Positions 1-4,109 of a DNA stretch of 6,559 nt are shown one piece after another. Both the position numbers and the translations under genes were made by a program. Position 1 is the stretch's first letter. The number at the start of each line of letters is the position of its first letter. The stretch comes from Kiritimatiellia bacterium (GTDB lineage: Bacteria; Verrucomicrobiota; Kiritimatiellia; SLAD01): positions 1-6,559 of the forward strand of contig SLCI01000231.1 in the NCBI GenBank assembly GCA_007125875.1, read 5' to 3'. Under the pieces are notes generated by a model that saw only the letters and a program-made list of their open reading frames with translations, was not told where the DNA came from and ran no database searches.

Positions 1-411
1 GAAGATCCCGTGTCCTTCGTTTCCATTCGCGATGATGTTATTCAGTTCAAGAAGGGCATCTCCGCCATCACCGTCTGCTTCGACTGACACGTATCGGATA
101 CCCGATCCATCATTGTTGTTGGCCATCACGTTTTCGAGGGTGATGATCGCGTTGCCACCCACGCCATAGGCGTTGGCATAAACTTCTTCAATGCCTGCTC
201 TGCCATTGTCGTTTATCATGATGTTGCTGAGGGTGATAATCGCATGGCCGTTATCGCCCTCGGCCGTGGCGGAAATGTCTTCAATGCCTTCCCTGTCATT
301 GTTGCTGGCCATCACGTTGTTCAAGCGTATGATCGCGTCGTGTCCGTCACCATACGCTTCGGCAGCGATATAATAGATACCTTCGGAACCGTTGTTGTTG
401 GCTACGACGTT
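1..411 (-). repeat. 93-nt (31-residue) tandem repeats in the passenger
   Basis: Four consecutive units begin at residues 750, 781, 812 and 843 (31 residues each), and a fifth starting at 874 is cut by the window edge. The pattern is N-(V/I)-x-A-N-N-N-x-x-x-G-I, then about eight mixed residues, a Gly/Asp turn (GDGHDA, GDNGHA, GVGGNA, GDGGDA), and a beta strand such as AIITL. The Asn run is the kind of ladder that stacks inside beta-helix coils. Older, less regular units of 28-32 residues precede it from residue 604 (position 849). DNA conservation between units is high: GGCCATCACGTT recurs in + strand orientation at 121 and 307, two periods (186 nt) apart. Confidence 0.8.
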
Positions 412-2658
412 GGCCACGTCGACCAATGCTCCGCCCCGCTCGGAATAGGCCTCGATATAACTTATACCCTCACCCTCATTGTCATTCGCCGTCAAGTTAC
501 GTGCGAAGATAATCGCATCGGCATTCAGTCCGTCGGCAATGCTGAAAATGTCCATGCCGTAGTCATTGATATTCGCGACAATATTGTCGAGATAGACATA
601 ACTATTCCCGCCGTTCATATGGGACGAGTAGGCATCGGCATAGTATAGTCCCCACCCCTCATTTTGATTGGCTTGAATATTATTCATGATCACCCACGCC
701 TCGCCGCCGGCGCCGTCGGCTCGCGCGCGTCCGTCCAGGCCGTCATCGTTGCGGTCGGTGATCGTGTCATCCACTCGCAACCATGCAAGCTGGCTCGCCC
801 GTATCCGGGCTGAAATGCCATAATCTTCGTTGTTGTTGGCTACTATGTTGTACAGATGTGCGCGTGCCGTGTCGTAGTTGTCGGTGTCAATGTAGACGCC
901 GCTTCCGCCGCTCATGGAGTAGGTGCCGGAGATCTCTACATTAAACGCGCCGCTTCCGCCGCGACCATAGATGTATAGGGCATCGTCAGCGGTGTTCTGA
1001 ATCACATTTCGCAGGATGCGGGCATGCAAGTTTTCATTGCCGCCAACCATGCTTCCGTTGCTCGCCAAAAAGATTCCATATTCCAGCGAACCATCGTTCA
1101 TAACGTTGTCGTGAATGCGAACGTTGGTGATGTTGGCCCCATAAATGCCGGCATAGGCTAAATCTGTTGAGGTGACCGGATCGATAAAGCTCCCCATTCC
1201 GGACTCGTTGCGGCGCACATCAAATCCGGCAACCGTTACGTTGTCGCCAAGGATGGTAATCGTCGGTCCGAGATTCGGCCCAATCACAACCGGGTGTGGT
1301 CCGCCGCCCCAGACCTTGTTCCCGAAACCTTCAATGGTGGTACCATGGCCTAAGAGTTGAATACCAGCCGGTACTTCGACGTTTTCCGTATAGGGCTGCG
1401 CCGAGTCAAACACCCACACGGGGCTGTTGGCGTTGTCGATACCCAACTCGATTGTTTCGTAGGGATTCTCAACAGTGCCGTCCTGTCCCGGATTGCCTTC
1501 GTTGTCCTTGTCCACAAACGTCATGTTGCCAACCAGTTCGACTTCGCCTTCGGACACGCTTTGACCGGCATCCCGCTCTCGTGTGGATACGCTGCTCTGC
1601 GCCATGTCTTCGGCTTCATCCACGATTAGGCCAGTGCGAATTTGCGGATCGCGCTTAACCATATCGATCAGACGATGGGTCATGTCCTCGCCCTGCCGGC
1701 CCGCATTCCAGCGTTCCCCGGCACCCGCAAACGGGTTGCGCCCGTTGGCCAATGCGGACAAATCAAACGGCACGGACACATAAGCGCCGATCGTAAAGTT
1801 CCCACCAGTCAAATCGTCATTGGCATAATAGGTGGCATCTACCACAAAGGCCGGACGTAACTGCGCCTCCAAGCGGCCTCGGAAACCATCCACGTCGTCC
1901 AGACCGTAGCGACCGTAGTACTTGTAATAGCCCCCGAACACCTTAAGGCGAAGGTACTCGTCCAGGGCATCCAGCGGCAGCAGCGTGCCGACCTCTGCGT
2001 CCCACCCGCGTAAAGCCACTTCGTAGGTCTCAAACATCCGGGAGGTGGTGGTCGTGGTAGTACGCATACGACGCGAGGTGACTTGCCGGAAGGGTTGGTT
2101 GAGGCTGTTGCCCGTGGCGTAGATGTCGTCCCATTCGGTTTCCGTGCTGCTAACCATGCGACTCGAGACCGACGTTTCGGAGACTTCGAAGGAATCCACT
2201 TTCTTGCGACTATCAAGCGGGAGGTACACGTTAGCCCGTGCGTCTACGCGATGGCTCAGGTATTCCACCCCGAGACCGATCTGCCCAAAGCGCACACCGG
2301 AACGGGACTCGCGGTGATCATAGAAAATGTTTCCGCCAAGCACGGCGGCACGGTCCTGGATGAGTTGCCGGTATCCGACGCCAATGTTGTATTCCTCTTC
2401 GCTGCGGTCCGTAAAGCTGGCACGAGGATTAAGGAAGAGGAGTCCTTCGCCATTGAAGAACAACGGAATCACCACGTCCCCGATCCCTTCCCAGTAATCG
2501 TCGGTATAGAGTGCGCCGATCGTCGTGAACGCCTCAAGCCGCTCTGCCTCACGAGCGGACGCGTCCACGGCATCTTCCGCCGCATGCGTTCTGGGGGTTG
2601 AAAAAGAAATGGTTAAGGTCAGCACGATAAACGCATACAGCGCCTGTGTTAGTTTCAT
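1..2658 (-). CDS. Inverse-autotransporter-type outer-membrane protein with beta-helix passenger (C-terminus beyond window)
   Basis: The reading frame is open from ATG at 2658 to position 1: 886 codons with no stop, so the C-terminus lies beyond the left edge. Residues 1-26 or 1-27 look like a Sec signal peptide (Lys at 3, hydrophobic stretch 5-20, T-H-A-A cleavage zone). Residues about 40-300 read as the beta-barrel of the inverse autotransporter family (intimin/invasin, Pfam IAT_beta type): NIGVGYRQLIQDRAAVLGGN (91-110), IFYDHRESRSGVRFGQIGLG (111-130), YEVALRGWDAEVG (212-224), and a last strand ending in SVPF (295-298). Residues 300-380 are a linker. At 383-403 a 'DKDNEGNPGQDGTVENPYETI' type entry, common before beta-helix passengers, begins the exported part; from 604 on it consists of Asn-rich repeats. 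In the family the barrel anchors in the outer membrane and displays the C-terminal passenger, so an adhesin or surface scaffold role is inferred. The ligand is unknown. It is divergent from trmFO and well separated from it. Confidence 0.82.
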   Translation of the reverse strand, partial: MKLTQALYAFIVLTLTISFSTPRTHAAEDAVDASAREAERLEAFTTIGALYTDDYWEGIGDVVIPLFFNGEGLLFLNPRASFTDRSEEEYNIGVGYRQLIQDRAAVLGGNIFYDHRESRSGVRFGQIGLGVEYLSHRVDARANVYLPLDSRKKVDSFEVSETSVSSRMVSSTETEWDDIYATGNSLNQPFRQVTSRRMRTTTTTTSRMFETYEVALRGWDAEVGTLLPLDALDEYLRLKVFGGYYKYYGRYGLDDVDGFRGRLEAQLRPAFVVDATYYANDDLTGGNFTIGAYVSVPFDLSALANGRNPFAGAGERWNAGRQGEDMTHRLIDMVKRDPQIRTGLIVDEAEDMAQSSVSTRERDAGQSVSEGEVELVGNMTFVDKDNEGNPGQDGTVENPYETIELGIDNANSPVWVFDSAQPYTENVEVPAGIQLLGHGTTIEGFGNKVWGGGPHPVVIGPNLGPTITILGDNVTVAGFDVRRNESGMGSFIDPVTSTDLAYAGIYGANITNVRIHDNVMNDGSLEYGIFLASNGSMVGGNENLHARILRNVIQNTADDALYIYGRGGSGAFNVEISGTYSMSGGSGVYIDTDNYDTARAHLYNIVANNNEDYGISARIRASQLAWLRVDDTITDRNDDGLDGRARADGAGGEAWVIMNNIQANQNEGWGLYYADAYSSHMNGGNSYVYLDNIVANINDYGMDIFSIADGLNADAIIFARNLTANDNEGEGISYIEAYSERGGALVDVANVVANNNGSEGIYYIAAEAYGDGHDAIIRLNNVMASNNDREGIEDISATAEGDNGHAIITLSNIMINDNGRAGIEEVYANAYGVGGNAIITLENVMANNNDGSGIRYVSVEADGDGGDALLELNNIIANGNEGHGIF

Positions 2659-2665
2659 CTGTTTT

Positions 2666-2671
2666 CCTCTT
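2666..2671 (-). promoter_or_regulatory. Shine-Dalgarno of the autotransporter-like gene
   Basis: On the minus strand AAGAGG lies 7 nt upstream of the ATG at 2658. This supports that start, as does the signal peptide that follows immediately. Confidence 0.75.
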
Positions 2672-2718
2672 TATTGGACTTTGCCTATGGGGCAGCAACC
2701 CCTCCTTCTTGACCGAAT

Positions 2719-2757
2719 AAATGAGACGCTATTTTACAGTAAATGGTCAACTCATTT
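2719..2757. promoter_or_regulatory. Nested dyad, possible operator
   Basis: AAATGAG (2719-2725) is the exact reverse complement of CTCATTT (2751-2757). The midpoint, A2738, is also the centre of an inner palindrome TTTACAGTAAA (2733-2743). Two concentric dyads sharing one centre, lying over the candidate promoter of the surface-protein gene, fit a binding site for a dimeric or tetrameric regulator. It is also possible that they form a cruciform or are a chance arrangement. Confidence 0.35.
2721..2750 (-). promoter_or_regulatory. Possible promoter of the autotransporter-like gene
   Basis: On the minus strand TTGACC (2750-2745) is followed after 18 nt by TCTCAT (2726-2721), matching the sigma-70 boxes at 5/6 and 4/6. 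A second -10-like hexamer, TAAAAT (2736-2731, 5/6), has no good -35. Either would give a leader of roughly 60-75 nt. The call rests only on consensus matching, and the sigma factor preferences of this host are unknown. Confidence 0.25.
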
Positions 2758-2772
2758 GTTCGTAGGAAATGA

Positions 2773-3024
2773 CAGGTACATTGGCACCCCTCCTTGGTCC
2801 GGATAAAGGACGAGGAAGAAGGCAATGATGGCAAGTTCATGCTGCGTGCCATGGATCAAAAGTGGCAGAGTGCATCCAAAGAGATGGTTTGGCAGTGGGC
2901 ATTTCCCGCGCGAACTCAGACCTGGGTGCCGCATCAGAATCAGTATCGCCGTTATCACTTGCACGAATCGATTTTTCAATCGGATCCCGTTCGGCTTACA
3001 ATCAAATCCCAATCTTGCGCATAA
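2773..3024 (+). pseudogene. Relic of an integron-type tyrosine recombinase (intI-like fragment)
   Basis: One plus frame is open from a TGA at 2770-2772 to a TAA at 3022-3024. Its translation contains GKFMLRAMDQKW, then SKEMVWQWAFPARTQ and QYRRYHLHESIFQ. This aligns by eye with the extra segment peculiar to integron integrases, between the first catalytic arginine and the HxLR box: in IntI1 'LPDALERKYPRAG', 'WPWFWVFAQHT' and 'RRHHMYDQTFQ' (from memory). Only about 70 of some 330 residues remain. The N-terminal DNA-binding domain, the catalytic Arg, the HxLRH box and the tyrosine are absent. Similarity fades after about 2985, where the repeat-rich stretch begins. No credible start codon or Shine-Dalgarno precedes it, so it is a non-functional fragment. 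I see no convincing attC site next to it. Confidence 0.6.
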
Positions 3025-3094
3025 TCTTAATCGGTCTCCCATGCCACCTGTCGGAGGGACTGGCTCGGCCGCAGGTTGTTGTGATTGACTGAGG

Positions 3095-3240
3095 GCTGCT
3101 GGTCGGGACTGAGATCTCTCGACAGGCTCGAGATGACAGGTGTTTGCTTTGCGTGATGAGTGAAGCCATCAGGGACTTGTCCAAAGCGCCGCAGAGCGGC
3201 GCACTCCAAATCGGTTAATCTGTGACTAGCGGTGGATCGC
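3095..3240 (+). repeat. Long direct repeat, copy 1
   Basis: About 146 bp nearly identical to 3511-3655: GCTGCTGG box, REP-like hairpin A, the conserved block GATGAGTGAAGCCATCAGGG, a second strong hairpin GCGCCGC-AGA-GCGGCGC (3186-3202) followed by ACTCCAAATCGG, and GTGACTAGCGGTGGAT. The GC-rich hairpin has no T tract, so it is not a typical terminator. Confidence 0.8.
3111..3137 (+). repeat. REP-like hairpin A
   Basis: GAG, stem ATCTC (3114-3118), 11-nt loop TCGACAGGCTC, stem GAGAT (3130-3134), GAC. The hairpin follows the GCTGCTGG box at 3095. Confidence 0.75.
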
Positions 3241-3336
3241 GAGGCAATACGGGGTGTAGCTACCCCTCGCAATCATAATCCTGATCGGTCTTGATCATTA
3301 GTTGATGTTGAAGGCTGTGGGCTGCTGGTCGGGACT

Positions 3337-3363
3337 GAGATCCCTCGGCAAGCTCGGGATGAC
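3337..3363 (+). repeat. REP-like hairpin B
   Basis: GAG, stem ATCCC (3340-3344), loop TCGGCAAGCTC, stem GGGAT (3356-3360), GAC. Relative to copy A, one base changed on each side of the stem and pairing is kept. Confidence 0.75.
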
Positions 3364-3401
3364 CAGATTCCTCCGTTGTCCTGCACTGTGCTCTCAGCGA
3401 T

Positions 3402-3429
3402 GTCACCTCGAGCGAAGTCGAGAGGTCTC
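3402..3429 (-). repeat. REP-like hairpin C (inverted copy)
   Basis: Read on the minus strand: GAG, stem ACCTC, 12-nt loop TCGACTTCGCTC, stem GAGGT, GAC. On the plus strand the arms are ACCTC (3405-3409) and GAGGT (3422-3426). The second stem position differs from copy A with a matching change in the partner. It lies in the opposite orientation to the other four copies and lacks the GCTGCTGG box. Confidence 0.7.
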
Positions 3430-3510
3430 CTTTTTGCGCTTGGACGACGTCAACCGAACCCTGCCAAAATGCATGTCAGGTGTGATAGGTGCTTGTGCAG
3501 AAAGCGTTCA

Positions 3511-3655
3511 GCTGCTGGTGGGGATTGAGATCTCTCGACAGGCTCGAGATGACAGGTATTGCGTTGCGTGATGAGTGAAGCCATCAGGGACTTGTCCAAA
3601 GCGCCACAGAGCGGCGCACTCCAAATCGGTTGCTCTGTGACTAGCGGTGGATGGC
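3511..3655 (+). repeat. Long direct repeat, copy 2
   Basis: Second copy of the repeat at 3095-3240, about 415 bp downstream, with a handful of substitutions and a 1-nt indel near 3556. Its second hairpin (3601-3617, GCGCCAC-AGA-GCGGCGC) carries one mismatch (A opposite C) compared with the perfect 7-bp stem of copy 1. Confidence 0.8.
3527..3553 (+). repeat. REP-like hairpin D
   Basis: Identical in stem and loop to copy A: ATCTC (3530-3534), TCGACAGGCTC, GAGAT (3546-3550), flanked by GAG and GAC. It is part of the long direct repeat with copy A. Confidence 0.75.
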
Positions 3656-3750
3656 GATGGGCAACAGGGTGCTGCTCTTCTTCATAATCTTAATCCAAAT
3701 CGCCTCTGACTTAAGGTACTGCCGATTGCAGAGGGCTGCTGGTTGGGAAT

Positions 3751-3777
3751 GAGATGTCTCGACAAGCTCGACATGAC
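3751..3777 (+). repeat. REP-like hairpin E
   Basis: GAG, stem ATGTC (3754-3758), loop TCGACAAGCTC, stem GACAT (3770-3774), GAC. The third stem position is changed with compensation relative to copy A. Confidence 0.75.
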
Positions 3778-3860
3778 GAATGCTTTGGCTGGTATGGGGA
3801 AATGCGGGTGGCTGGTTAAACAACGCGGGCTTGACCGCGCTTTGGATGATGACGGGCGCC

Positions 3861-3889
3861 GCGACAGATAATAGCTTATAAGCTATTAT
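3861..3889 (+). promoter_or_regulatory. Alternative upstream promoter candidate for the trmFO cluster
   Basis: GCGACA (3861-3866, 4/6) and TATTAT (3884-3889, 5/6) are separated by 17 nt. The -10-like hexamer lies within the 22-bp palindrome at 3868-3889, so a protein bound there would block it. Use of this promoter would give a 5' leader of about 215 nt containing all the palindromes downstream. Consensus matching only. Confidence 0.2.
3868..3889. promoter_or_regulatory. 22-bp perfect palindrome, copy 1
   Basis: Perfect 22-bp inverted repeat with no spacer, core ATAGCTTATAAGCTAT. The same 18-nt string (3871-3888) recurs at 3912-3929. It may be an operator for a dimeric regulator or a member of a dispersed palindrome family. 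Confidence 0.55.
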
Positions 3890-3911
3890 ACTTTAGTGTC
3901 CAGGGTGACCT

Positions 3912-3927
3912 ATAGCTTATAAGCTAT
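3912..3927. promoter_or_regulatory. 16-bp perfect palindrome, copy 2
   Basis: Core ATAGCTTATAAGCTAT again, perfectly self-complementary over 16 bp. Its centre lies 41 bp from that of copy 1, close to four helical turns, so both sites would face about the same side of the DNA. Confidence 0.55.
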
Positions 3928-3954
3928 TAAGGGTTTTCGTGCCCTGCGCCTTAC

Positions 3955-3971
3955 TTTCCAGTCGTTGGAAA
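3955..3971. repeat. TTCCA-N5-TGGAA palindrome 1
   Basis: Arms TTTCCA (3955-3960) and TGGAAA (3966-3971) around GTCGT. First of three units with centres at 3963, 3994 and 4025. Confidence 0.7.
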
Positions 3972-3986
3972 CTTTTTCGATGATTT

Positions 3987-4001
3987 TTCCAATCGTTGGA
4001 A
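3987..4001. repeat. TTCCA-N5-TGGAA palindrome 2
   Basis: Arms TTCCA (3987-3991) and TGGAA (3997-4001) around ATCGT. Its centre is 31 bp from those of units 1 and 3. Confidence 0.7.
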
Positions 4002-4015
4002 CTTTTTTGGGCGGG

Positions 4016-4034
4016 TTTTCCAGTCGTTGGAAAA
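4016..4034. repeat. TTCCA-N5-TGGAA palindrome 3
   Basis: Arms TTTTCCA (4016-4022) and TGGAAAA (4028-4034) around GTCGT. It has the longest arms of the three and lies 75 nt before the trmFO start. Confidence 0.7.
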
Positions 4035-4071
4035 ACGTCTTTCAGTTTTCGTTACGCAAACCAGCAAGCAT

Positions 4072-4100
4072 TTGACAGCGATGGTCCCCTGCCCGATTAT
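4072..4100 (+). promoter_or_regulatory. Candidate trmFO promoter
   Basis: TTGACA (4072-4077, a perfect -35) and GATTAT (4095-4100, 4/6 match to TATAAT) are separated by exactly 17 nt. A start point 6-8 nt after the -10 box would fall at about 4106-4108, 2-4 nt before the trmFO ATG. That agrees with the absence of any Shine-Dalgarno there and suggests a leaderless or nearly leaderless transcript. Confidence 0.45.
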
Positions 4101-4109
4101 ACCGCGCTT

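Larger units (their letters stand above)
3020..3780. other. Non-coding REP-like repeat cluster
   Basis: This stretch has no credible gene. It is a patchwork of dispersed-repeat pieces: four copies of a GCTGCTGG box (3095, 3321, 3511, 3735), each followed 19 nt further on by a hairpin, a fifth hairpin in the opposite orientation at 3405, and three copies of a CATAATCyTrATC box (3020, 3274, 3683) that precede a GCTGCTGG box by 47-75 nt. ORFs across it only translate the repeats. Small additional hairpins, such as GGGGT/ACCCC at 3251-3266, lack a T tract and are not convincing terminators. Confidence 0.75.

Noticed and set aside
244..648. 134-residue plus-strand ORF with a repetitive sequence
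   Set aside because: It is the antisense reading of the Asn-rich passenger repeats. The minus frame explains the periodicity.
2083..2601. 172-residue plus-strand ORF
   Set aside because: It is antisense to the barrel-coding part of the surface-protein gene, whose minus frame matches a known family.
2659..2720. Riboswitch in the leader of the surface-protein gene
   Set aside because: Only a 4-bp GGGG/CCCC hairpin is visible (2689-2702). The leader is too short and lacks the conserved junctions of known classes such as c-di-GMP-I.
2752..3042. 96-residue minus-strand ORF upstream of the surface-protein gene
   Set aside because: Antisense to the integrase relic. Its only Shine-Dalgarno-like string is one base from the ATG, and its start lies in repeat-associated sequence.
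3002..3272. Two overlapping minus-strand ORFs (3002-3184, 3027-3272) with SLSRDLS-type sequence
   Set aside because: Both run through the long direct repeat and hairpin A, in different frames. No homology recognised and no initiation signals.
3302..3571. 89-residue plus-strand ORF containing HLERSREVS
   Set aside because: It is the translation of REP-like hairpins B, C and D. Such strings recur wherever this repeat family is translated. No Shine-Dalgarno or protein-like composition.
3641..3823. 60-residue minus-strand ORF containing RHVELVETS
   Set aside because: It translates REP-like hairpin E on the opposite strand. Not a gene.
3813..3840. GTTAAAC plus a GC-rich hairpin as an attC site or terminator
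   Set aside because: No matching RYYYAAC partner at attC distance was found. The CGCGG/CCGCG stem is only 5 bp, and the T-rich side would serve minus-strand transcripts, for which there is no gene.
3955..4034. CRISPR-like array
   Set aside because: Three ~15-19 bp palindromes at 31-bp spacing leave spacers of only about 15 bp. No longer conserved repeat and no cas genes.
3996..4109. Upstream TTG start extending TrmFO by 38 residues
   Set aside because: The extension is encoded by palindromes 2 and 3 and would put the FAD-binding motif abnormally far from the N-terminus. No Shine-Dalgarno.
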